A stretch of DNA of 33,870 bases from Christensenellaceae bacterium (GTDB lineage Bacteria; Bacillota; Clostridia; Christensenellales; DTU072): contig JAIRKT010000082.1 of NCBI GenBank assembly GCA_031259965.1, positions 1 to 33,870 on the forward strand, given 5' to 3'. Position 1 is the first letter of the stretch, and every line of letters starts with the position of its first letter. Positions 16,114 through 25,180 of the stretch are shown here, piece after piece. Below the pieces are notes generated by a model. That model was not told the DNA's origin. It did not search any database and saw only the letters and a list, made by a program, of their open reading frames with translations. The translations under genes and the position numbers were made by a program.

Positions 16114-18069
16114 ATGAAAAAAACATATTATATAACAACACCAATTTACTATCCCAGTGGCACCTGGCATTTAGGAACATGCTATACCTCTGTAGTATGC
16201 GATGCCCTTGCGCGCTTCAAAAAAATGGAGGGCTACGATACTTTTTTCTTAACAGGCACCGATGAACATGGACAAAAAATAGAAAAAGCCGCGCAAGCTG
16301 ATGGCCTAACTAATGTGCAGGAATATATAGATGGGAAAGTTGCACTCCTTAAAAAAGTTTGGGAGTTGTTGGGCATCAAATATGACAAGTTTATTCGAAC
16401 TACAGACGATTATCACAAGGTTGCTGTGCAAAAAATCTTTACAAAATTGTATGAAAAAGGCGACATTTACAAGTCTAACTACGAGGGCCATTATTGTAGA
16501 CCTTGTGAGGCATTTTGGACTGAATCCCAACTTGTAGATGGTAAATGTCCTGATTGTGGAAGAGCTACTGAAATTGAAAAAGAGGAATGTTATTTTTTCA
16601 GATTATCTAAATATCAAAAACAACTTGAGGATTTGCTAAATGAAAATCCTGATTTTCTTTTACCTGTTTCTAGACGAAACGAAATGATAAATAATTTCTT
16701 GCGTCCAGGGCTTCAAGATGTATGTGTAAGCCGCGCCACCTCTAAGTGGGGGATTGAAGTGCCTTTTGACAAAAATCACATCATATATGTCTGGATCGAT
16801 GCTTTAACTAATTACATAACAGCATTAGGATATGAAAGTTCCGATGATTCTTTGTTTAAAAAATATTGGCCCGCAGATCTACACATGGTAGGAAAAGAAA
16901 TTGTAAGATTTCATGCTCTTATATGGCCTGCCCTATTAATGGCACTCGATATACCTTTGCCAAAGAAAATATTCGGACATGGTTGGATATATTTTGGTGA
17001 TGAGAAAATGTCTAAGTCAAAAGGAAATATAGTTGATCCTTTTGTTTTAACCGCTAAATATGGTGTGGATTCCGTTAGATATTATCTATTGCGTGATATA
17101 ATATTTGGAAACGATACAAACTATTCACTCGAAACATTCTTATCAAGAAGAAATGCGGAGTTGTGTAATGGACTCGGCAATCTCATGAGCAGAACTGCGA
17201 TGATGATTCACAAATATTTTTGCGGAATATGTCCACAACCAACCACGCCAGGTTATTTTGACGATGATCTGATAAAAACAGCAAATTCAGTTTATGATAA
17301 AGTAAAAAACCATATCGATCAGTTAGCAATACATGAAGCAATAGCAGAAATATGGAAATTAGTCAATAGGGCAAACAAATATATAGACGAAACCACACCA
17401 TGGATTTTAGCAAAAGATCCAAATTCCAACGGTCGACTATCTAGCGTATTATATAATCTCGCTGAATCCTTGCGCTTAATTGCTGTTCTTTTAAAACCAT
17501 TTTTGATTGAGACGCCCGAAAAGATACTTGCAAGCCTCTCTTGCACCTCACCCAAACTTTTTAAGGACGCAGTTAAATTTGGTGGACTAACACCAGGTTC
17601 TGAAGTCAAGATTATTGACAAACTCTTTGATAGAATTGATATTGAAGCTGAAATAATTAAAGTAAAACTGGAGTTAAACATGGAACATAATGAAAGCTCA
17701 CAAATAGATACAAACACTAAAACCGAAACGCCAGCAGCAAAGCCACTAATTAATTATGACGAATTTACTAAAATGGACTTGCGCGCAGGCATTATTAAAA
17801 GTGCTGAGGCTGTAAAAAAGAGCCAAAAATTATTAAAACTCTCTGTTGACATAGGATATGAAACACGCACAATAGTTAGTGGGATTGCTAAATATTACAC
17901 ACCTGAAGAACTGTTAAATAAATGTGTAACTGTTATTGTCAATTTAACCCCTACAAAGCTTTGTGGAATTCTATCTGAAGGGATGCTGCTTTGTGCACAG
18001 AATTCGTCTGGAAATGTTGTACTTATATCGCCTGAAAAACCAGTAGAGGGTGGTAGCCCAATTTCATGA
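16114..18069 (+). CDS. metG: methionyl-tRNA synthetase
   Basis: 651 residues from ATG 16114, preceded by GGAG at proper distance. The in-frame ATG at 16066 lacks a ribosome site. It charges tRNA-Met. The N-terminal TTPIYYPSGTWHLGTCYTS contains the class I 'HIGH' box as HLGT, with Thr in place of the last His. Other landmarks: FLTGTDEHGQKI, a zinc knuckle CRPCEAFW with CPDCGR, MVGKEIVRFHA, and the KMSKS loop at KMSKSKGN. The C-terminal 110 residues form the OB-fold tRNA-binding domain (FTKMDLRAGIIKSAEAVKKS, GILSEGMLLCA) used for dimerisation. The stop overlaps the tatD start (ATGA). The order metG-tatD-rsmA is conserved in Firmicutes. Confidence 0.95.
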   Translation: MKKTYYITTPIYYPSGTWHLGTCYTSVVCDALARFKKMEGYDTFFLTGTDEHGQKIEKAAQADGLTNVQEYIDGKVALLKKVWELLGIKYDKFIRTTDDYHKVAVQKIFTKLYEKGDIYKSNYEGHYCRPCEAFWTESQLVDGKCPDCGRATEIEKEECYFFRLSKYQKQLEDLLNENPDFLLPVSRRNEMINNFLRPGLQDVCVSRATSKWGIEVPFDKNHIIYVWIDALTNYITALGYESSDDSLFKKYWPADLHMVGKEIVRFHALIWPALLMALDIPLPKKIFGHGWIYFGDEKMSKSKGNIVDPFVLTAKYGVDSVRYYLLRDIIFGNDTNYSLETFLSRRNAELCNGLGNLMSRTAMMIHKYFCGICPQPTTPGYFDDDLIKTANSVYDKVKNHIDQLAIHEAIAEIWKLVNRANKYIDETTPWILAKDPNSNGRLSSVLYNLAESLRLIAVLLKPFLIETPEKILASLSCTSPKLFKDAVKFGGLTPGSEVKIIDKLFDRIDIEAEIIKVKLELNMEHNESSQIDTNTKTETPAAKPLINYDEFTKMDLRAGIIKSAEAVKKSQKLLKLSVDIGYETRTIVSGIAKYYTPEELLNKCVTVIVNLTPTKLCGILSEGMLLCAQNSSGNVVLISPEKPVEGGSPIS

Positions 18070-18842
18070 GAATTATTGACACCCACGCTCACCTAAACGA
18101 TGAGCGCCTGTATTCATCTGTATCAGATATTGTCTCTAATATGGAAAGTGATGGTTTATCCAAAATTATTAATGTGGGTTATTGCCAACAATCTAGTGAA
18201 ACATCTGTAAAATTAGCAAACACCTATAAATCTATTTATTGTTCAGTGGGGATTCACCCACATGACGCTAGCAATGCACATACTTCTAACTATGACTATT
18301 TTTCTAGTGTAGCAACTAATCCTAAACTTGTTGCTATCGGTGAAATCGGATTAGATTATTATTACAATCACAGTGAAAGGGCTGTACAAAAGCGTGTTTT
18401 TGTAGAACAGTTGGAATTAGCATCTGCTTTGAAACTCCCAGTTATAATTCATCTAAGAGATGCGTTTGAAGATATGCTAAAACTTTTAAAAACTAATCTC
18501 CACTATCTGAATAACGGACTGGTTTTGCACTGTTTTTCGGGCGATAGTGATATGGTACATCAATTTTTAAATATCTATCCTGTCTATTTTTCAGTAGGTG
18601 GCGCTATAACATTTAAAAATAATCTTGATAAAAAAGATGTGTTATCTCATATCCCGATTGATTCATTACTCTTAGAAACTGATTGTCCTTACATGACACC
18701 AGTTCCATTTAGAGGCACAACTAATTATCCCAAATACATTAATTTTGTTGCATCAAAATTGCAAGAATGGTTTCCTGAACGCAATATCATTAGCGAAACT
18801 AATGCCAACGCACTCAGACTATTCACAAAACTTAACAACTAA
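18066..18842 (+). CDS. tatD: TatD family metal-dependent hydrolase
   Basis: 258 residues, full length. TatD proteins are two-metal TIM-barrel DNases with 3'-5' exonuclease activity; the cellular substrate in Firmicutes is not settled. Metal ligands are visible in DTHAHLND (residues 4-11), GEIGLDYYY at about 92-100, IIHLRDA at about 128-134, LHCFSG at about 153-158, and LLLETDCPYMTP at about 198-209. The ATG overlaps the metG stop by four bases, and GAGGGTGG in the metG end serves as ribosome site. No rnmV (ribonuclease M5) lies between this gene and rsmA, where many Firmicutes have it. Confidence 0.93.
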   Translation: MRIIDTHAHLNDERLYSSVSDIVSNMESDGLSKIINVGYCQQSSETSVKLANTYKSIYCSVGIHPHDASNAHTSNYDYFSSVATNPKLVAIGEIGLDYYYNHSERAVQKRVFVEQLELASALKLPVIIHLRDAFEDMLKLLKTNLHYLNNGLVLHCFSGDSDMVHQFLNIYPVYFSVGGAITFKNNLDKKDVLSHIPIDSLLLETDCPYMTPVPFRGTTNYPKYINFVASKLQEWFPERNIISETNANALRLFTKLNN

Positions 18843-18894
18843 CATTACTAGGTAATATTGAACTAGTATTACACTTTTTATATTTAGAGGAACA

Positions 18895-19737
18895 ATGAAC
18901 AAATCAGTATTCGACATCCTTAAACAACATAAATTTAAATTTAAAAAATTACTGGGCCAAAATTTCATAACCGACACCAATCTGTTAAATTCTATCGCTC
19001 TTGATTCTAATGCTACAAAAGATGATACAATAGTTGAAATCGGAGCTGGAGCTGGCACCCTAACAATTGCACTGTCCGAAATCGCAAAAGCTGTTTACGC
19101 CTTTGAAATAGACCCTCAACTAAAGCCCATATTGGATATAATGCTGAAAAACAGGTCAAATATCAAAGTAGACTATCGTGATGTTTTGCGATTATCCGAT
19201 AAAGAATTTTCTACTATTGTAAATAGTGAATTTGTTGTAGTTTCAAATCTCCCATATTACATCACAACACCGATCTTAATGAGATTTATTGAAAGTTCTT
19301 TGCCTGTCAAATCTCTTACACTAACAATGCAAAAGGAGGTCGCATATCGTTTGACCGCTAGACACAATACACCTGAATATGGTGCAATAACATTAGCCGT
19401 TCAATTATTTGGTAATGCTAAAATAACACGAATTATAAACCGTACTAGTTTTAGACCTTCTCCAATTGTTGATAGCGCTGTAGTAAATATCGAACGAAGA
19501 AACGCCCCAGTTGATGTTAAAGACATTAAACAATTGCGTAGACTTATACACTCAGGTTTTGCTATGAGACGCAAAACATTTATAAACAATATATCCGCCT
19601 CATTTTGCATTCCAAAAGAAACACTAAGATCTGGGTTTGAGTCAATGAACTATTCTGAAATGATACGAGGTGAAGCACTTTCATTAGACGATTATATTAG
19701 AATATCAGACTATTTAACCGATTTAAAAACCAAATAA
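18895..19737 (+). CDS. rsmA: 16S rRNA (adenine-N6,N6) dimethyltransferase
   Basis: 280 residues; GAGGAA directly upstream of the ATG. It transfers four methyl groups from S-adenosylmethionine to the two adjacent adenines in the 3' terminal hairpin of 16S rRNA (KsgA). Landmarks: LLGQNFITD at about 20-28, SAM-binding IVEIGAGAGTLT at about 46-57, FEIDPQL, the catalytic SNLPYYIT at about 115-122, and FRPSPIVDSAVV at about 188-199. The C-terminal helical domain with RRKTFINN is present. Distance to tatD is 52 bases. It is the last gene of the cluster. Confidence 0.95.
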   Translation: MNKSVFDILKQHKFKFKKLLGQNFITDTNLLNSIALDSNATKDDTIVEIGAGAGTLTIALSEIAKAVYAFEIDPQLKPILDIMLKNRSNIKVDYRDVLRLSDKEFSTIVNSEFVVVSNLPYYITTPILMRFIESSLPVKSLTLTMQKEVAYRLTARHNTPEYGAITLAVQLFGNAKITRIINRTSFRPSPIVDSAVVNIERRNAPVDVKDIKQLRRLIHSGFAMRRKTFINNISASFCIPKETLRSGFESMNYSEMIRGEALSLDDYIRISDYLTDLKTK

Positions 19738-20039
19738 CATTCACAATTTAACATCTCACACAACCTTTAAAATTTTAGTATCATAGTATATTTTTAAGCA
19801 GACACATTAATAAATAAAACCATTTAGATTTTGATTAAAAGCCCACATGACAAACATGAATTTTGGATTTTTTTTTAAAATTCCAAAAATAAATTATACA
19901 AAAATTTGTCGTAAATAAGTATTTGTACCACTTGATTAGTTAACAGTTTGCCAACATTTTTTGAGAAAGGTGGAATCTTACACACCTAACTCCATAGCGC
20001 CTTTTAATGCCATTTTTAATCATCTCAATTAGTATAGAT
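19738..20039. other. intergenic region after rsmA
   Basis: AT-rich, with no ORF I can support. A 7-bp inverted repeat TTTTGGA/TCCAAAA near 19862-19890 has a T-rich loop but no T-run after it, so I do not call a terminator. On the minus strand short open stretches continue from the decayed ORF at 20040-20224 (for example RRYGVRCVRFHLSQKM), perhaps further debris of the accessory island. Confidence 0.35.
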
Positions 20040-20224
20040 TTAGTTTTTTTCAAACATGTTAATTTTATGTTTGTACTTCAAAAACGCATCAGTTATGCGA
20101 TTTATATCTGAATGAAAGTCATTCATTATTTTTATCATTGAAATTGCTTCTTCACTATGTTTTTATAACCTAAATTCATCACTAAATATCGTATAACCTC
20201 TTTTCTAATAAAATCAACGTAATT
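20040..20224 (-). pseudogene. decayed small ORF, unrecognised
   Basis: Reading the minus strand from just after the transposase stop, the frame gives VDFIRKEVIRYLVMNLGYK. A one-base shift then leads to HSEEAISMIKIMNDFHSDIN and RITDAFLKYKHKINMFEKN, ending at TAA 20042-20040. Joined across the shift this is a plausible helical polypeptide of about 60 residues, but it has no start codon or ribosome site. It may be the end of a gene interrupted by the neighbouring element, or chance. Confidence 0.3.
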
Positions 20225-20227
20225 TTA

Positions 20228-21652
20228 TTAAGTTTTTGATGAAATATTTTCTACCAATTTCTCACATAGATTAAAGATTGATAGTATCTCTCTTTGCTCT
20301 TTTGTTAAGGCATTCAATAATTTATATTTTCCATTTGAAGAAACGACTATAATGTTTGCGAGTTTTTCAAATATCCGACTCATGGACAAACATTTTTTGT
20401 GCGCATAGTTGTGGAGTTTCTTTACCATGTAAGTTCTTAATATCGAGGCTATGAATATTGCGAATTTTGCCATCAGTCGTTTTGGAATCGTATGTATTCA
20501 TTCGATCCCCAAACATTTCAACTTTGATTTGTGCAAACATCCTTTCAATCATGTCTTTTGTTTATATCAAATTAATATTTTATCTATTTCCGAATCCATA
20601 TCATTTGTATAAAAGCTAAAACATCCATTCTCCGCAGCTAATGCATTAAGTTTATCCACGTCTTCACAATAATCAAATCCAGAATCTGTAAGATGTTCAC
20701 TTATCTTGAAATGTTTTGAATATTTCTTTTTTACAGCGGTTAAAAATTTATTTATCTCTTTTAATTTTTCTTTTTATTCCACTATCGTATCATTTAGATT
20801 TGTTAATTTATCGCAATCATTCTTTTGATAATAATATAAAATAATTCTACCATCTATTTCATCTATAGAACATTTTTCCCATGTTCAAAACGTTTTGCAA
20901 TCAGATAAAAAGTAGTTATAGTTTTTAGCAATATGACTATTATTAATTCGCATTTTTTCAATTTCTTTATGTTGTGATGGCATTCTTACTATAAAAGTAT
21001 TACAGAATGTGCTAAGCTTTTTGAATGACTTTGGAATGCAAAACTCTGTATCCATAATAATATCAACATCAGTTATACCAATACTCTTAGCATTTTTAAA
21101 AATGTAATTAAGATTTGCCTTGTCATTAATAGATCCATTATACTTACTATAATATATCGGAAGACCACTAACCTTGTCGCAAAACATCCCTATATTAAAT
21201 TGTGCAAGATGCTCCCCATCACGATTGTATCCATATTCGACGTCTATTATTTCTTCTGAATAGGATGAAATGGATGTAACATCATAAAACGCTTTTTTCC
21301 AAATGAACAATGCTCATGCCATTTTTTGAAAAATCTATGCATTTTTGATTTTGTAATATCATTAAAAATTATACTGCTATTTTGCGATGTTATGTTTGCT
21401 TGCATGTTATTAAACTTGGTTTTTTTTAACCAATCTTCGATGCCATGTAGAACATTACCTTTTTGTATAATATAAGTCGTAATAACAAAAAATGTCATAA
21501 CCTAGACTACCGAATGATTCTACTAAAATATCAATTAAGCCAATTTCATATGCAATTTCTGACACTAAAAACGAAAATCCATAGTAATAAAAATCTGTAA
21601 CTTCACCAAAACTTGTTGATGGATAAAATTTAAAGAAATTTGGGTTAGGAAG
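20228..21652 (-). pseudogene. decayed IS1634-type (DDE) transposase
   Basis: Pieces of one transposase can be followed across at least two frameshifts and two in-frame stops. The order is LPNPNFFKFYPSTSFGEVTD (about 21650-21590); FNDITKSKMHRFFKKW; the DDE domain with YDVTSISSYSEE and YGYNRDGEHLAQFNIGMF; the second acidic site IIMDTEFC; NGCFSFYTNDMDSEIDKIL (about 20600); MIERMFAQIKVEMFGDRMN; TYDSKTTDGK; and the tail NALTKEQREILSIFN. The YSKYNGSINDKANL and SKTTDGK stretches are typical of IS1634. A piece near 20560-20590, which normally holds the third acidic residue region, is scrambled. It cannot be active. Terminal inverted repeats were not found. It abuts the RhuM gene within 18 bases. Confidence 0.75.
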
Positions 21653-21669
21653 CTATCCTCAACGTGAGG

Positions 21670-22677
21670 TTATTCTTCGTCGTTTTTTTTCAGCTTGTTA
21701 GAAATCAATTTAATCGCTTTGTCGAAGTCGCTAACAAATTGTTTCATTTCCCGTTCGCGATAAATTATAAACTCCGCTTCCGCTTTTTTCATTGCTTCAT
21801 CGTGCGAGATTTTGCCATTGCCAATTAGCAATTTTCTTTGTGTGAAAATAATTTGATTATCTAAAAACGCCACCCAATCAGCCATTTTCATGGGTTTCAT
21901 TTCGAGTGCCTGCAATTCAGCAAACTCCAAATATCCCGAAACAAGTAAGTTTAGCCGTTGCAATTCTATTTCCGATAAATAGTTTTTGGCGATTTTCACG
22001 TCGTCCTTCGTTATATAATCGCCTTTGAAATTAGTCATGCCAACCATCGGCTTTTCATTGTCCACCCGTTTGTAGATAACTTCTGCCGCCGTATGCTCAT
22101 GGACTGCATAGTGTAGTTTGTTTTGCACCGTGGCAAAAAATTCTTTCGTTAAATCGGCATGCTGGTTATAGTCAATTGCCGTTGCATAAATGTCCGTGAC
22201 TTGCTGATAAAAATTTCGCTCGCTCGAACGAATATCCCTTATGCGTTGAAGCAATTCACGGAAATAGCGATTGCCACCCTGCTTCAATCGCTCGTCATCC
22301 ATCGTAAAGCCTTTTTGTATAAACTCATGGAGACGCTTTGTCGCCCACTGTCTAAACCTCGTTGCAATTTGCGACTGAACGCGGTATCCAAGCGCAATTA
22401 CCATATCTAGGTTATAATGCATGGTATTGTAATTTTTGCCGTCTGCGGCAGTTATAAAGAAATCCTTTACAACTGAAACCTCGGTGAGTTCCCCGTCTGC
22501 AATTATATTTTTTATATGTTGTCCTATGTTTTGTTTTGTGGTATCGTATATTTCGGCAATCTGACTCTGTGTAAGCCACAAATCCTCATCGACAAAACGA
22601 ACGGAAACGTTGGTTATTCCGTTTTCGTCTTGGAACACCACGATTTTATTCTCGTTGTCTTTCTTATTCTTTGCCAC
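21670..22677 (-). CDS. RhuM family (virulence-associated) protein
   Basis: 335 residues. The start is GTG at 22677 with a perfect AGGAGG eight bases upstream. The N-terminal half has WLTQSQIAEIYDTTKQNIGQ (about 33-52) and HYNLDMVIALGYRVQSQIAT followed by RFRQWATKRLHEFI, the hallmarks of the RhuM/Fic-associated family of phage- and island-borne proteins with a KilA/BRO-like DNA-binding look. The C-terminal half is helical and lysine/glutamate-rich. RhuM was named from Salmonella SPI-3; its biochemical role is unknown, and members often sit next to restriction-modification genes. The gene is clearly richer in G and C than its surroundings and lies among broken genes, so it was probably acquired. 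Confidence 0.88.
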   Translation of the reverse strand: MAKNKKDNENKIVVFQDENGITNVSVRFVDEDLWLTQSQIAEIYDTTKQNIGQHIKNIIADGELTEVSVVKDFFITAADGKNYNTMHYNLDMVIALGYRVQSQIATRFRQWATKRLHEFIQKGFTMDDERLKQGGNRYFRELLQRIRDIRSSERNFYQQVTDIYATAIDYNQHADLTKEFFATVQNKLHYAVHEHTAAEVIYKRVDNEKPMVGMTNFKGDYITKDDVKIAKNYLSEIELQRLNLLVSGYLEFAELQALEMKPMKMADWVAFLDNQIIFTQRKLLIGNGKISHDEAMKKAEAEFIIYREREMKQFVSDFDKAIKLISNKLKKNDEE

Positions 22678-22715
22678 CGTTTGTGCCTCCTTTCTTTTTT
22701 AATCGCCCATTCCCA

Positions 22716-22957
22716 CTACAGGATTGCGTATTCGTCCTTAAAGTTTATCACGACTTCCTTTATTTTTGCGATATACTCGTCGTACGTCGTCGCACCATCT
22801 GTGAACTGATCGTCCAGTCATTCGATGCCGATTAAATATGTCGTGTATAGATTTTTGTCCTGTTGCACTAATGCAGACGCTTCCTCCTTTTTGCTTTATC
22901 TGTGCCTGAATAAGTTGATTTTTTCATTATTCGTTTGTCACTACGCAGGTCCGACAT
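22716..22957 (-). pseudogene. broken small gene of unknown function
   Basis: From ATG 22957 (AAAGGT upstream) the minus strand reads MSDLRSDKRIMKKSTYSGTD. At a run of five A followed by GG the frame shifts; one extra A would restore KKEEASALVQQDKNLYTTYL. After LIGIE there is an in-frame TGA where TGG would give Trp. Then LDDQFTDGATTYDEYIAKIK continues to TAG at 22718-22716. About 80 codons with two lesions. Base composition matches the RhuM gene 38 bases downstream, so the two probably came together. I do not recognise the family. Confidence 0.45.
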
Positions 22958-22989
22958 ATTATTACCTTTGTTTTTATATCGTTTAATAA

Positions 22990-23285
22990 CTAAATAAACA
23001 TCGATCCCGTAATGGCGGGTGCAACAGTGCTAAGCATTTTTATAAACTTGCTTTTACAGAGCGACAAATATTTAAATTTGCTTGCAATATTGTCCTCTTG
23101 AAAAGAAACAACGTCACGCATCGCCTGATTTCTATTTAAGTTTTAAGCAAGTCAATAAATACCACTGCGTCATAAGCAACACATGCCCGTTGGTTAAAAA
23201 AATAACCAAGAATATTTGCGAAAACCATATTTTACTGCTTAGGCACTTTATCTTTTACTAATGCCGCAAGTTGTCTTGCAAACAT
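22990..23285 (-). pseudogene. debris of another small gene, unrecognised
   Basis: Minus-strand pieces follow each other. MFARQLAALVKDKVPKQ ends in a stop (23234-23232). In the same frame MVFANILGYFFNQRACVAYD continues to TAA at 23138-23136. After a shift, MRDVVSFQEDNIASKFKYLS and LCKSKFIKMLSTVAPAIT run to TAG at 22992-22990. Codon texture and composition resemble the RhuM region. Each piece is short, so the call is tentative and no family is suggested. Confidence 0.3.
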
Positions 23286-23911
23286 ACATTGTCAATAACT
23301 AAATTTACTTATATCCCTATTTGCGTGGTTTTTCTGCCAGTAATTATAAAAACTACTTGAATTCGAAGTGCTCAATCGAAGATTTGATTGCTCATTTATC
23401 TCAAATCCAAAAACAAAATTCGAATCTAACTGGATTGCAAGGCAGTATGATTAAAAAGGTATAAAACCATGCAAACTTCTCGATTTTCAGATCCAATAAT
23501 GTTATATTAGTCTTAAAACTGAATACAAAACTGATAGTCATAGTTAAATATTTTTGGAGTGTTTTTAGTTTAAATGCAAGCTATTCAACTTAATTTCTCC
23601 TTTTAGTTAAAATCATTTTAAAATTGTGGGCATTTCATTTTATGAATTGTGGCGTTTTGAATTAACCAATTGTAAAAACAACCATCTAAAATATTAGAAA
23701 GAGTGTTGATTTTGACTTTAAATCAAAATACAGCAAGGCAAAACGCATGAATCATTGTATCAGTTATTATTGCTATATGTGCGAGATGCAAATAAAATTT
23801 TAGAAAACTTCCCATTTCCTAATAACTTTTTTATCATCCCCCTAAAACAACCAAATATATGAAAATTACAGATTTTAAAGGTTAACGCATTTTCGACTTT
23901 GGTTATTTTTA
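23286..23911. other. non-coding stretch between RhuM island and ATPase gene
   Basis: AT-rich, with no gene I can support. A plus-strand frame at about 23330-23463 (reading CSIEDLIAHLSQIQKQNSNL and ending IKKV) is open without a start codon and could be debris or chance. No clear terminator, promoter or repeat was found. Confidence 0.4.
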
Positions 23912-25165
23912 TTAGTTTTTTAAACAACCAATAGGCACAACAAACACACCATCATCCCTGCGATATGCAATATTTGTACCTGTTAGAATCATTAAGAATT
24001 CGGGTTTTTTGTTAACGAGTGAGGCTAATTTCAATAAATTCTTTGCCCCATAATCAATTTCTCCGCTTCCTAATTTTATTTCAATTGCACACCATCGTCC
24101 ATCTTTCAATTGTACTATCGCATCGCATTCTAATCCGTTGCTGTCGCGATAATGAAATACTTCACCATCTATTGATTCAACATAAATGCGCAGATCACGC
24201 ACACACAAAGATTCAAATAATAATCCAAAAGTATTAAAATCTTTTAACAGCCCTTCATGATTTATTCGAAGAATGGCAGCGGCTAGTGATGGATCAACGT
24301 AATGCCTTGTATCTGTAGTTCTAATAGCTGTTTTTGATCGTACTACAGGATTCCATGCAATCAAGTCCTCAATAACATGAATACGCTTTAGTATATTAAT
24401 ATAACTTGAAACTGTTGGTGCAGAAATAGTTGAATCCTCTCCTAATATGTCACGCCTTATGGTTTCATTATTTGCCATTGAAGCACTACATCGTGCTATT
24501 GATCGCATGAGTTTGCGAAAAATTGTAGGGTTTTTTTCAATCCCATCTATTTCATTTACATCTTTATTAACAATCGCTTCTACGTAATTAGAAACTATAT
24601 CAAGAGATGTTTCACCATCCAAATTTAAAGATTGTGGCCAACCACCTCGAGCAAGTGCATAAGATAACCTTTCTATTGTAAGATTCGAAAATCCTTTTAT
24701 CTCATCCACTCCATTAAACAATTCACCCAAACTTACCTGTCCATTTGATTCTCTAGATTCATAAAGACTCATTGTTCGCATTTTGTACCGTGATATTCTA
24801 CCTGTTCCCGTATGAAGAGTTGCATTATTCAATGGTACTGACGATCCAGTCAATATGAATTGTGCAAATGCAGAGCGCTTATCTACTATAAACCGCACCG
24901 CATCCCAAAGTATTGGTGCCAGTTGCCATTCATCTATAAGGCGAGGCGTTTCACCCTCCAATAACAATGAGGGTTTCGCTGATATTATCTTTTGATAATT
25001 AAGATGCTGATCTGGATCTGCCATTAATATAAAACTTTTTGACAATCTCATGGCTGTAGTAGTTTTTCCACACCACTTAGGCCCCTCTATGAGAACAGCA
25101 CCAGAGGACCTTAACAATCTTGTTAAAGAAGCATCTGCAATTCTTGGCAAATAATTATCAGTCAT
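23912..25165 (-). CDS. AAA-type ATPase with DUF4143 domain
   Basis: 417 residues from ATG 25165. A TTG at 25180 is also in frame, but the GAAGG there is better read as the ribosome site of the ATG. Walker A GPKWCGKTTT is at about 29-38, Walker B RLIDEWQ at about 75-81, and the sensor ILTGSSVP near 105. The C-terminal DUF4143 half ends with NGLECDAIVQLKDGRWCAIE followed by IKLG, a PD-(D/E)xK-like Asp...Glu-x-Lys pattern that may be degenerate. This is the large family of solitary archaeal/bacterial ATPases of unknown role, often on accessory DNA and sometimes suspected of toxin-antitoxin or defence functions. It stands alone, with several hundred non-coding bases on both sides. Confidence 0.9.
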   Translation of the reverse strand: MTDNYLPRIADASLTRLLRSSGAVLIEGPKWCGKTTTAMRLSKSFILMADPDQHLNYQKIISAKPSLLLEGETPRLIDEWQLAPILWDAVRFIVDKRSAFAQFILTGSSVPLNNATLHTGTGRISRYKMRTMSLYESRESNGQVSLGELFNGVDEIKGFSNLTIERLSYALARGGWPQSLNLDGETSLDIVSNYVEAIVNKDVNEIDGIEKNPTIFRKLMRSIARCSASMANNETIRRDILGEDSTISAPTVSSYINILKRIHVIEDLIAWNPVVRSKTAIRTTDTRHYVDPSLAAAILRINHEGLLKDFNTFGLLFESLCVRDLRIYVESIDGEVFHYRDSNGLECDAIVQLKDGRWCAIEIKLGSGEIDYGAKNLLKLASLVNKKPEFLMILTGTNIAYRRDDGVFVVPIGCLKN

Positions 25166-25180
25166 GATTAGAACCTTCAA

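Noticed and set aside
22716-22957. Use of TGA as a Trp codon (recoded genetic code)
   Set aside because: Several intact genes here end in TGA (for example at 2306, 5669 and 6897) and use TGG for Trp, so TGA is a stop and the gene is broken.
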